Below, one piece after another: positions 52,299 to 59,963 of a stretch of DNA of 64,000 nucleotides (positions within the stretch are counted from its first letter, which is position 1; each line of letters begins with the position of its first letter). The notes beneath the pieces were generated by a model. The model was not told the origin of the DNA. It was given only the letters and a program-made list of their open reading frames with translations, and ran no database searches. Source of the DNA: Blautia caecimuris (GTDB lineage Bacteria > Bacillota > Clostridia > Lachnospirales > Lachnospiraceae); NCBI RefSeq assembly GCF_024622975.1, contig NZ_JANJZT010000002.1, positions 186,001-250,000 of the forward strand, in the 5' to 3' direction. Both the position numbers and the translations under genes were made by a program.

Positions 52299-52766
52299 TC
52301 AAAAAATACTGCCACTTTCCTCCAGATAATTAAAAAAAGCAGTACATCCTTCCACAACATCATCATATGTGATATCAAAATTTCCTGTATACCATGGATC
52401 CGCAATGGCTCTTGGTGAATCACTGTAATCAAGCAGCATATGAATCTTCCCCTCCGGATCGCCGCCTGCAATCCGCATCATATTTCGGATATTGGCCTCG
52501 TCCATGCCGATCAGATAATCATACTCCCGATAATCCTTTTTTGTCATCTGAACCGCCCTGTGTGGAAGAACCGGAATTCCAACCTGTTTCATCTTATTTA
52601 CCGTCCCATAATGGGGACCATTTCCGATTTCCTCCCGGCTGGTAGCCGCTGAATTAATGTAAAACTGGTCGGTGAGACCTTTTTGGTTGATCATGTCCTG
52701 GAATACAAACTGGGACATGGTGCTGCGGCAGATATTGCCGTGGCAAATGAAAAGCACTCGTATCAT
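52299..52766 (-). CDS. Low-molecular-weight protein tyrosine phosphatase
   Basis: A 155-residue phosphatase. The P-loop CHGNICRS (residues 8-15, C-x5-R-S) holds nucleophile Cys8 and Arg14; the acid Asp is in ADPWYTGNFD near residue 125. Related enzymes act on phosphotyrosine in capsule-type kinases or on other phosphoesters; no tyrosine kinase is in the window. It is the last ordinary gene before the mobile-element scar. Confidence 0.94.
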   Translation of the reverse strand: MIRVLFICHGNICRSTMSQFVFQDMINQKGLTDQFYINSAATSREEIGNGPHYGTVNKMKQVGIPVLPHRAVQMTKKDYREYDYLIGMDEANIRNMMRIAGGDPEGKIHMLLDYSDSPRAIADPWYTGNFDITYDDVVEGCTAFFNYLEESGSIF

Positions 52767-53263
52767 ATATTTTTAACTCCTATCTTATCTTGGATTTTCT
52801 CGGTTTTTCCTTATTTTATGGGGCTTTGCGCACATTTTCAGTCTATCGACCATTTTTCTGTTTCTCGGCTTATTTTGGCTTATCTCGGTATATTTATTCC
52901 ACCAACTGGTCTAAATATTGGTCTAAAATGGACTATTTTTTCAAGTTTAGACCATTGGCTTTTTCTGGTCTATTTCCGGTCTTTTTAGAATCAAATTTTT
53001 TCAAAACCTGCAACCAGTGCCCATCCTATCTATATTTCGGCATTTTCGGCAAATGTTATGAAACATTTGCTGACCACCAATGGCTGATAATACTCATATT
53101 TTACTATTTTAGATCCAAATCTCTATGATTGCTCCAAAATGTATTTAGACCATTTTTAGACCACAGCTTAGCTCTGTATGCTACATTTCATCCTTTTACA
53201 ACCTTGATTTTCCCTTTCAGAAATCGGCAATAAAATTCTGAAGTCTTCAGTCTTTATATGGTC
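52767..53263. repeat. Spacer with phased GGTCTAAA / TTTAGACC repeats
   Basis: No gene. Exact octamers lie at 52908 and 52920 (12 bp apart, direct), 52946 (inverted), and 53144 and 53155 (inverted, 11 bp apart); related GGTCTA/GGTCTT lie at 52967, 52978 and 53260. Such helically phased short repeats next to the 3' end of a tyrosine integrase gene look like integrase arm-type binding sites of an att region. Confidence 0.6.
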
Positions 53264-53524
53264 TTAGCCAAGCTTTCTGCCACCATTCTTTGTTGGTATA
53301 TCATCCTTCAACCCCATGTGTCTAAACTCTTCATTTGCCTCTGCCTGCATACGTGCAAGCTTCTCTACTTCTTCTATCGCATCATCCAATTTAAGATGTG
53401 TATAGGTGTTGAGAGTGACACTGATATCTGAATGTCCCATCAGATATTGGAGCACTTTAGGATTCATTCCGGACTTAGCCATATTAGAGCAATACGTATG
53501 TCTGCAAACATGTGGATGTGTCAA
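53264..53524 (-). pseudogene. C-terminal stump of a tyrosine integrase
   Basis: 86 residues equal to the last third of a Tn916-like phage integrase: the box THPHVCRHTYCSNMAKSGMN with the second catalytic Arg, LMGHSDISVTLNTYTHLKLD with the His and nucleophilic Tyr, and a short tail. The first catalytic Arg and arm-binding domain are missing. Its first readable codon is TTG with no ribosome binding site. The upstream part was probably lost when the serine-recombinase segment arrived at ~53525. Confidence 0.85.
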
Positions 53525-53636
53525 GTATAGGACAAAAAAAATTTTATTTTTTTCTGCCGAAGACTATCTGACGCTCCCATCAGGTAGTCCCAGCACCTCT
53601 ATTATCTTTTGATAAGTCATTCTCGTCCTGCTCAAG

Positions 53637-55214
53637 TTATCTCTGTTCTGAAAAAATATCGTCAAAATTCCATTCGATTTCAATTTCATTCTGACTATGA
53701 ACACGGATCACCTTGATAATCTCACGCAGCTTCTCTGTATCGAACTTCTGAATTCCCAAGAAATCTTTTAGTTTTATTTTATCAGAAAGTTCATTTTGTT
53801 CAAGAAGCTTTTTGCTATTCTCGGCATCTTCTATTTTTCGTTTGATTTCATCCAGCTGTCCACTTATCTTTTCAGCTCTCTGCTTATACAAATCACGATC
53901 CATACGACCATCTTTGTAATCATCATAGAGTTTCATCTTTTCTGAAGTCAATTGTCGGCTCTGTTTTTGCAATTCTGCAGTATTGATCTCTTTATATTCG
54001 CATTGACTTTTGGAAGATGCTTTCTTTTCTTTTTCCAACAATGACGCTGCATACTGATGGACAAGTCCTAGGATATTCTCCTCCATCGGTTCCCTACGGA
54101 TCACCAAACTTCGGCACACAGGATTTCCATTGGTTCGGGCATCTGAACATTTCAGCAGATGCTCTGTTTCTTTTAACAGAGAATGCCCACAGTTAGCACA
54201 TATCAGCAATGCCGGCTGTTTTTTACGTCTTTCCAGAGTAAAATTGGTGCGTGATTCTGCAACAATTCTCCGTTTTTTCGGATGCATTTCATTTGCTTTT
54301 TTAAACAATTCCCTGTTTATAATTGCCGTATGATGGTTTTCCAGACGAACCCATTCTGTTTCATCATTCAGAACTGCTTTATGGCCAGTATGCATACTGC
54401 AACGTGTTTTGCCCCAGATTCTTGTTCCAATATAAATCTCATCCCGGACAATTGCCGCTACTGTCGTAGCACTCCAGTGTTTCTTTTTGATCGTGTCAAA
54501 CCTCTGGAACTGCACCTGATCCCCTCTTGATAATTTCTGCTCATCACAAGTGGCAATCGCCTGTCTGTTCAATTCCCTTGTAATATCTGCAAAACTTGTT
54601 CCCTCTGCTGCCATCTTAAAAATCATTTTCACGACTTTTGCAGCCTCCGAATCAACTTCCAGCCTTCCATCTTTTCCTTTTTTATAGCCATATCTGGCAT
54701 TTACCAGAAGGCGTGTACCATTTCTCGTTCTTGTCTGCAATGCTGATGAAATTTTCTTGGACAAATCCAGACTATACATATTGTATACCAGATTCTGCAA
54801 TGCTACATTCATTCCACCAGTCATTCCGCTGCTCGCCGCACTGTCATAGCTGTCATTAATCGAAATAAATCGAATCTGTAAAAGTGGAAAAATATATTCA
54901 ATATAAAATCCAACTTCCAGATAGTCTCTTCCGAATCTGGAAAAGTCTTTTACAACTACACAGCCGATTTCTCCGCTTTTCATGTCATCCTGCAGCTGTT
55001 GAAATCCCTGCCTTTTAAAATGAGTACCGCTGACACCGTCATCCACATATTCCAGGATATCTGCCTCAGCAACACCCAACTGATCAATCACAAATGATTT
55101 TAACAGAATTCTCTGAGAAGTTACACTGTCGCTCTCTTTTTTGGCTCTGCCATCTACATTGTCATCTTCTGCGGATAAACGGATGTAAACAGCTGTTTTT
55201 CTATGATCTGTCAT
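53637..55214 (-). CDS. Large serine recombinase, intact
   Basis: A 525-residue large serine recombinase. The resolvase domain (1-150) has the nucleophile region AVYIRLSAEDD, and GCVVVKDFSRFGRDYLEVGF with the catalytic Arg pair. A recombinase domain follows (~165-290, GYKKGKDGRLEVDSEAAKVV), a zinc ribbon (LLICANCGHSLLKETEHLLK, then C-x-dozen-C), and a coiled coil (~390-480). AAGGAGG precedes the ATG, which overlaps the previous stop by 4 bp. It is the only one of three tandem recombinases with a catalytic domain. Such enzymes move integrative elements or skin-like segments. Confidence 0.92.
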   Translation of the reverse strand: MTDHRKTAVYIRLSAEDDNVDGRAKKESDSVTSQRILLKSFVIDQLGVAEADILEYVDDGVSGTHFKRQGFQQLQDDMKSGEIGCVVVKDFSRFGRDYLEVGFYIEYIFPLLQIRFISINDSYDSAASSGMTGGMNVALQNLVYNMYSLDLSKKISSALQTRTRNGTRLLVNARYGYKKGKDGRLEVDSEAAKVVKMIFKMAAEGTSFADITRELNRQAIATCDEQKLSRGDQVQFQRFDTIKKKHWSATTVAAIVRDEIYIGTRIWGKTRCSMHTGHKAVLNDETEWVRLENHHTAIINRELFKKANEMHPKKRRIVAESRTNFTLERRKKQPALLICANCGHSLLKETEHLLKCSDARTNGNPVCRSLVIRREPMEENILGLVHQYAASLLEKEKKASSKSQCEYKEINTAELQKQSRQLTSEKMKLYDDYKDGRMDRDLYKQRAEKISGQLDEIKRKIEDAENSKKLLEQNELSDKIKLKDFLGIQKFDTEKLREIIKVIRVHSQNEIEIEWNFDDIFSEQR

Positions 55215-56281
55215 CTTGACTGCGCCTCCTTCTCTTTCTTTAATTTCTGTAAATCTGCAAACTGATCGTCATATACCAGCTTGATCTCATAATCATACTT
55301 ACCATGGATAATAATTGAATCCACAAAGGCATCTGCCATTTCTTTTGTCAGCTTACGCTTTGACATATAAGTATGTATCACATTTCCCCAGCCTTCTTCG
55401 ATGTGGTAATCCTGGGAATAACGAACCTGTGCCGCTAATACTGTGTCCAGACGGCTCTTGATATTCTCAATTTCATTGGAATAGATCCGAGAAAACTGTA
55501 TGTACTCTTCTTCCGTAATCAAACGTTCCGAGTAATCTTCATATAAATCCGATTTACGCTTACTGATTCGGCTTAGTTCCCGTCGAAGTTTCCCCACTTC
55601 TTTATCCAAAAGCAGGTACTGTGTCTGGTTTTTGGAAGCTGCATTCATTTCCTGAATCATTTTTTCTGTATCCAATACGGTTTTCATATGCGTTTGGATT
55701 AGGCGAAGAACATCGTCATCCAAATATTCTTTTCTGACTCTGTGCCCTTTGCATTGCTTTCCTCCGGATTTATGGTTAGTATTGGCTCCGCAGATATAAA
55801 AGAATGTGCCATTTCTTTCTCTGGACAACGTCATGCGGTTGCCACAACCTCCGCACCATATTTTCCCTATATAAAAATTATGATTTCGAATAGCCCCATT
55901 GTTCTGCTGATGTTTCTTCTTATAAGCTTCCGTATATTCCTGGATTTTAGATTGTACCTGTTGAAACAACTCTCTATCTATAATCCCTTCATGCGTGTTC
56001 TCCACATGCACCCATTCACTCTCTGGTCGATTTCTCTGTTTATTTCCCTGGAAAACACTTTGCTGATATTTTCCAAATACAGAATCACCTGTGCAATGAA
56101 CATCCTGAAGAACTCGTTTCACTTCATAATTGTTCCAGGGTTTTGACTCCGGAAGCGGCTTTTCACCGGTTTTATAGAATTTTCTCTGTAAAGTCGGCGA
56201 TAAAACTCCATCTTTATTGAGCTGTCTTGCAATATCACTATAGTTCCTGCCATCCATATACATAGAAAATATACTTTTCAA
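55211..56281 (-). CDS. Serine recombinase lacking the catalytic domain (probable remnant)
   Basis: 356 readable residues with the recombinase domain (MYMDGRNYSDIARQLNKDG onward), zinc ribbon (IWCGGCGNRMTLSRERNGTF) and long coiled coil with C-terminal region, but no resolvase domain. The proposed start is TTG 56281 without a ribosome binding site. The same frame stays open upstream, where EEAAEHL continues the family consensus, so the gene fuses into the preceding gene out of frame. A deletion that removed the end of one recombinase and the start of the next explains this. It could survive as an accessory DNA-binding protein, but a pseudogene is more likely. Confidence 0.7.
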   Translation of the reverse strand: MKSIFSMYMDGRNYSDIARQLNKDGVLSPTLQRKFYKTGEKPLPESKPWNNYEVKRVLQDVHCTGDSVFGKYQQSVFQGNKQRNRPESEWVHVENTHEGIIDRELFQQVQSKIQEYTEAYKKKHQQNNGAIRNHNFYIGKIWCGGCGNRMTLSRERNGTFFYICGANTNHKSGGKQCKGHRVRKEYLDDDVLRLIQTHMKTVLDTEKMIQEMNAASKNQTQYLLLDKEVGKLRRELSRISKRKSDLYEDYSERLITEEEYIQFSRIYSNEIENIKSRLDTVLAAQVRYSQDYHIEEGWGNVIHTYMSKRKLTKEMADAFVDSIIIHGKYDYEIKLVYDDQFADLQKLKKEKEAQSR

Positions 56282-56994
56282 ATGTTCTGCAGCTTCTTCA
56301 AATTGATCTCCTGAAATGGCACAGTACCAACAAATTCCAGGACTCTTTTCATGTGCAGGATATTCTGGATATGCTGTTTCAGCATCACCAGTACGGCATC
56401 TTCCAGATCCTTTTCCGGTATTCTATGACTGTAACAGCGTTTTGTTTCTTTATTTGTGGAACATAAATAATAAGCATATTTTTTTCCTGCCACAGTAGAA
56501 ACTTTTCTTGTCATAGGTGCTCCACAATCCGCACATACAGCAATTCCGGATAACAGATATACCTGCTTTTGGTCGGGTGAAGTACGTGTATCCATGCCCA
56601 GAAGCCTCTGAACGATTTCAAAATCACGGTCACTCACCAGTGGTTCATGATTTTTCTCAATCCGGATCCAGTCATCTTCCGGCTTTACATAAGTCTGCTT
56701 CACTTTATGGTTTGGTGTTGTCCTTTTTCCCTGTACAAGGTTCCCGATATAAACCTCGTTTTCCAGTATCCTGCGGACCGTAACGGAACTCCAAAGTGCC
56801 TGTTCTTTCTGCCGGAAACCTGTTTCATAACGACTGCCGCTGCTTATTTTATACTCAAATGGGGAAAGAATACCCAGTTCATTTAAACGATTAGCGATCG
56901 AATCCTGACTCATTCCCTGCAGCTTCATCTTAAAAATATCCTGTACTACACTGCCTGCAGATGGGTCAATCTCTAATTTATGCTTGGAATACAA
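56278..56994 (-). CDS. Serine recombinase fragment, truncated at both ends
   Basis: 238 residues covering only the recombinase domain (KHKLEIDPSAGSVVQDIFKM, then ILENEVYIGNLVQGKRTTPN) and zinc ribbon (GIAVCADCGAPMTRKVSTVA). The resolvase domain is missing at the front and the coiled coil at the back. The first codon is a TTG directly after an in-frame TAA, with no ribosome binding site, so this marks the broken edge of the element near 57000. Probably a pseudogene. Confidence 0.68.
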   Translation of the reverse strand: MYSKHKLEIDPSAGSVVQDIFKMKLQGMSQDSIANRLNELGILSPFEYKISSGSRYETGFRQKEQALWSSVTVRRILENEVYIGNLVQGKRTTPNHKVKQTYVKPEDDWIRIEKNHEPLVSDRDFEIVQRLLGMDTRTSPDQKQVYLLSGIAVCADCGAPMTRKVSTVAGKKYAYYLCSTNKETKRCYSHRIPEKDLEDAVLVMLKQHIQNILHMKRVLEFVGTVPFQEINLKKLQNI

Positions 56995-57060
56995 TTAAAT
57001 TATAGCAAGGGCAGTATTCAATTACACTTACAGTTTTGAAAGTAAACAGAGAGTAAAAGA

Positions 57061-57104
57061 GTCGTGATAATGCAGATCACAATTCTGTGAAGCATTTTCA
57101 CGAC
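57061..57104 (-). terminator. Terminator after the small orphan gene
   Basis: GTCGTGATAATGC and GCATTTTCACGAC, 13-bp stem with one mismatch; TCTTTTACTC follows on the minus strand. Confidence 0.6.
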
Positions 57105-57111
57105 CCTTTTA

Positions 57112-57363
57112 TTATAATTTTACCGTTGTCTTTTTCGTAATGGTATAAATGTATTTCTCTGGCGTAGGGCGTTTTTTTCCAAAATACTTTTTGAAATTTG
57201 CCTGCACCTCTGGGGCAGTGCTATTCATAGCTTCATCAATCGTTGTTTTAATATCAACCCGAACATCAGCTAAAGACACTCCGCCAGCCTTTCTACCTGC
57301 TTTCAAGGCTTTTTTACAAACAAACTGAATTTCATCCCAATATGCAAACCTTTGATTATACAC
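57112..57363 (-). CDS. Small conserved-looking protein, possibly N-terminally truncated
   Basis: 83 residues, basic, no membrane segment: [40 protein letters not shown], and a Pro-containing end [15 protein letters not shown] do not recognise the family. The GTG start at 57363 has no ribosome binding site and the frame closes just upstream, so the true start may have been lost. A terminator 8 bp past the stop argues that it is, or was, a real gene. It lies between the recombinase remnants and a pseudogene. Confidence 0.55.
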   Translation of the reverse strand: MYNQRFAYWDEIQFVCKKALKAGRKAGGVSLADVRVDIKTTIDEAMNSTAPEVQANFKKYFGKKRPTPEKYIYTITKKTTVKL

Positions 57364-57365
57364 GC

Positions 57366-57809
57366 TTATAAATTATTGGAAAACTTTTCCCAAAGTTTGA
57401 ATGTCATTACCGGAGAGAACTGGCTTGTGCTGCCTCCTTCCCAGATTCCGTCCTTTCCATGATAAAGTGCCGGAGTAAATTTTTCAGATTTTTCTAGTTT
57501 AGAGTAATCAACATTCTTCATAGAATCCTATGAAAATGTATTTTTATCTTCTCCTTTTGGAATTTCATAAGAAGAAAGCAAAATTCCCTGTTCTATTTCC
57601 GTGATAAGGAAAAGATGTGGAGATGCATGACGTTTCCCATTAATTTCATAATAGCTCTCTTCAACAACAAATTTTCCTTTGAAATCTTCAGGAAGGTTAT
57701 TTATTTTGTCATTACAGATTGTATTTACATGTTCCGCATATAGTTATATTTTCCCTTCTGCCTGCAGCTTATTAAATTGATCCTTATTATCAAAATGTCC
57801 TGTCATCAT
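57366..57809 (-). pseudogene. Decayed gene of unknown family with two in-frame stops
   Basis: From ATG 57809 one frame reads MMTGHFDNKDQFNKLQAEG, stop TAA (57746-57744), then YAEHVNTICNDKINNLPEDF, FKGKFVVEESYYEINGKRHA, SPHLFLITEIEQGILLSSYE, a TAG after NTFS (near 57524), then [37 protein letters not shown] and TAA. Both stops interrupt clearly protein-like sequence, so this is a pseudogene by point mutation. It resembles ~150-residue gut Firmicutes proteins I recall, possibly CpeT-like, but I cannot name it firmly. Confidence 0.75.
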
Positions 57810-57837
57810 TCCTACAAAATTTTCAAGTTATCGAACA

Positions 57838-58650
57838 CTATTCCTCTTTTGTTTTTGCCATACTGGCGATATCTCCCACTCCATTCAATACCATTGTCGG
57901 AAGATAAGCATAAGTTTTGAGTGTATCCTTCGTTGAACATCCAGAGAGAACCAATACAGTAGACATACCACTTTCCATTCCTGAAATCACATCTGTATCC
58001 ATACGATCCCCAACCATTACAGCTTCTGCTGAATGACATCCAAGCATATTCAATCCTGTTCTCATCATCAGTGGATTCGGTTTCCCACAGAAATATGCCT
58101 GTGTACCTGTTGCCATTTCTATAGGTGCAATCAATGCACGACAAGCAGGAGCAATGCCGTTCTCAATCGGTCCGGAGACATCTGAGTTTGCTCCGATCAG
58201 CTTTGCACCTTTCAGAACTAAATTCGTTGCTTTTGTTAATGTATCCAATGAATAGGAGCGTCCCTCTCCCACAACAACATAATCCGGATTTACATCATTC
58301 ATTGTAATGCCAACATCATAAAGTGCATTTAACAGGCCGGCTTCTCCTATCACAAATGCTGAACAGCCTGCCGCCTGTTCCTTTAAAAAAGCGGCTGTTG
58401 CCAATGCGCTGGTGTAAAAATGTTCTTCTGGCACATCAAGTCCCATCCTTGCCAGTTTCTGATTTAATTCCCGTGGTGTATATCCACTATTATTTGTCAA
58501 AAATAAATATTCTTTCTTTTCATCATGCAACCACTGAATGAATTCTGGAACACCTGGCAATATCTGATTGCCATGATAGATCACACCATCCATATCACAG
58601 ATGAATCCTTTTTTTTCATTAAAATCGATTATGGATTTTCTCATGTTCAT
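57838..58650 (-). CDS. HAD-IIA (NagD-type) phosphatase
   Basis: A 270-residue HAD hydrolase of subfamily IIA. Motif I is ICDMDGVIYHGNQILPG, motif II FLTNNSGYTPRELNQKL, motif III with Lys in KPNPLMMRTG, and motif IV MVGDRMDTDVISGMESG. The cap between II and III is the large C2 type. NagD of E. coli dephosphorylates nucleotides and lies in an aminosugar operon; here the neighbours are an AraC regulator and beta-galactosidase, so sugar phosphate turnover is a guess. Confidence 0.92.
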   Translation of the reverse strand: MNMRKSIIDFNEKKGFICDMDGVIYHGNQILPGVPEFIQWLHDEKKEYLFLTNNSGYTPRELNQKLARMGLDVPEEHFYTSALATAAFLKEQAAGCSAFVIGEAGLLNALYDVGITMNDVNPDYVVVGEGRSYSLDTLTKATNLVLKGAKLIGANSDVSGPIENGIAPACRALIAPIEMATGTQAYFCGKPNPLMMRTGLNMLGCHSAEAVMVGDRMDTDVISGMESGMSTVLVLSGCSTKDTLKTYAYLPTMVLNGVGDIASMAKTKEE

Positions 58651-58811
58651 ATGCGCCCTGCCTTTCTTGTTTCTTTAGAATACACCTTGCTCTTTTCATA
58701 ATAAAATAAAGCGCTATTTTCTACAAATATTTTTATATTATATCATCCACACATAAAATCAAATACATAGTACCGTGAAATCAAAGTAAATATTTCTATC
58801 AACGGAACCTT

Positions 58812-59612
58812 TTATGACAACATCTCTTTCACACAAATACTCCGATAATCACTCGGTGATATTTTATATCTTTCTTTAAATACTCGGTTAAATGTTCTCT
58901 GACTTTCAAATCCACTATCCAGACAAATGTTTGTAATAGAATCACTCGTATTTTCCAAACGATGGCATGCATAGTTCAGCCTTGCATCGTTAAGATATTG
59001 ATTAAAGTTTCTATGGAATGTTTCGGAAAAGAGTCTGGATAAAACATATTTGCTCACCCCCAGATCTTTTGCCATCTCTTCCAGCGAAAACTTCTTCTTG
59101 AAATTTGCTGATATATAGGAAACTGTCTGGTAAATAAGATCGTTGCTCCCCACACTGCTCTTTTCTACCAAATTTAATTTTCCTATGCAGCGTGCCAACA
59201 CAATTTGAAGATATGCCTGTGCAACAGTAATATCCGACTGTTCTGTCTCTAAAATTGCATTTATAACCCTATATACCTCCGGTTCAACCTTTTCCGCTTT
59301 GATGATTGGGTATTCAGGAGCCATGGATTGCATGATATCTGCAAATTTGGCTATCGTAAATGGCGATGCAATCAGATAAGTCGCTTTATTTACACCGGGT
59401 GTCAGTACCTGATAGTGATGAATAACATCCGGAAATACAAAGCCTATATCTCCTTTTTCCATATGGTATAGTTCCTGTCCAACACCAAGTTCTAATGCTC
59501 CACTTGTTACACAAACGATCTCCAGTGCATTATGAAGATGTGGTTCAATATGTTTTGACTTCCTATTTATTGCTATAATCTCCTCTTTTGTGTCAACATA
59601 TTTTAACTGCAT
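58812..59612 (-). CDS. AraC family regulator with cupin sensor domain
   Basis: A 266-residue regulator: a cupin-like arm-binding domain (HIEPHLHNALEIVCVTSGAL, MEKGDIGFVFPDVIHHYQVL) and two AraC helix-turn-helix units (SLEEMAKDLGVSKYVLSRLF; ITNICLDSGFESQRTFNRVF, then KERYKISPSDYR). The ATG at 59612 follows AAAGGGGAG and is preferred to one at 59729. It is divergent from a 25-codon gene at 59722 and lies downstream of the lacZ-symporter genes on the same strand. Control of beta-galactoside use is likely from position. Confidence 0.92.
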   Translation of the reverse strand: MQLKYVDTKEEIIAINRKSKHIEPHLHNALEIVCVTSGALELGVGQELYHMEKGDIGFVFPDVIHHYQVLTPGVNKATYLIASPFTIAKFADIMQSMAPEYPIIKAEKVEPEVYRVINAILETEQSDITVAQAYLQIVLARCIGKLNLVEKSSVGSNDLIYQTVSYISANFKKKFSLEEMAKDLGVSKYVLSRLFSETFHRNFNQYLNDARLNYACHRLENTSDSITNICLDSGFESQRTFNRVFKERYKISPSDYRSICVKEMLS

Positions 59613-59683
59613 GAAATACTCCCCTTTGCAACATTTGTCTATATCTTCTTTCGATTTGGCAAGCAATCCTTTTACACCTATCT

Positions 59684-59689
59684 TATAAT
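59684..59689 (+). promoter_or_regulatory. -10 element of the microprotein gene
   Basis: A perfect TATAAT 33 nt before the ATG at 59722, without a recognisable -35. A -10-only promoter beside an AraC gene suggests activator dependence. Confidence 0.5.
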
Positions 59690-59721
59690 CAACTTGTAAA
59701 TAAGGAAAGGAGGAATTGCAA

Positions 59722-59799
59722 ATGAGCAACCTAAAAAAATATCTGAATGACCTTTTAGTATTCTACGCTGAATATTTTGAGCATCCTTACCATGTATAA
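59722..59799 (+). CDS. 25-residue microprotein candidate
   Basis: A 26-codon frame (MSNLKKYLNDLLVFYAEYFE, then HPYHV) with AAGGAGG 8 nt before the ATG and TATAAT further up. The peptide is short, amphipathic and aromatic (Y7, F14, Y15, Y18, F19, Y23). A 10-bp inverted repeat encloses its second half and stop, and a terminator follows at 59840. It is divergent from the AraC gene. I do not know a family. It may be a leader peptide, a regulatory microprotein or a signal; it might also be chance coding on a small RNA. Confidence 0.55.
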   Translation: MSNLKKYLNDLLVFYAEYFEHPYHV

Positions 59800-59810
59800 A
59801 TACTAAAAGG
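59751..59810 (+). repeat. 10-bp inverted repeat around the microprotein 3' end
   Basis: CCTTTTAGTA (59751-59760) and TACTAAAAGG (59801-59810) are perfectly complementary; the 40-nt loop contains codons 11-25 and the stop. Confidence 0.65.
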
Positions 59811-59839
59811 ACTATTTTGTGAAAACTGAATATTTTCTT

Positions 59840-59874
59840 AAGGCCATTTCACAAAAATGAAGTGGTCCTTTTTT
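59840..59874 (+). terminator. Terminator of the microprotein transcript
   Basis: AAGGCCATTTC pairs with GAAGTGGTCCTT (one bulge, one G-U), followed by T6-7 on the plus strand. Confidence 0.65.
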
Positions 59875-59963
59875 ATTTTCAAAATACAGTTCAATCACTT
59901 TATATATAGAAAAAAGCACTGTCTCATCGAGCAATGACCAGACAACGCTTTCTCCTGTCAATT

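Noticed and set aside
53525-53636. Short frame of 18-23 codons after the intact recombinase (MTYQKIIEVLGLPDGSVR)
   Set aside because: It ends at the element edge, has a weak ribosome binding site and no support; more likely a remnant than a gene.
56999-57004. TATAAT as promoter of the truncated recombinase at 56994
   Set aside because: It lies 5 nt from the first codon, leaving no room for a transcription start and ribosome binding site.
57112-57363. Spo0A C-terminal-like domain in the 83-residue protein
   Set aside because: Only a vague likeness around the KRPTP segment; no helix-turn-helix could be placed with confidence.
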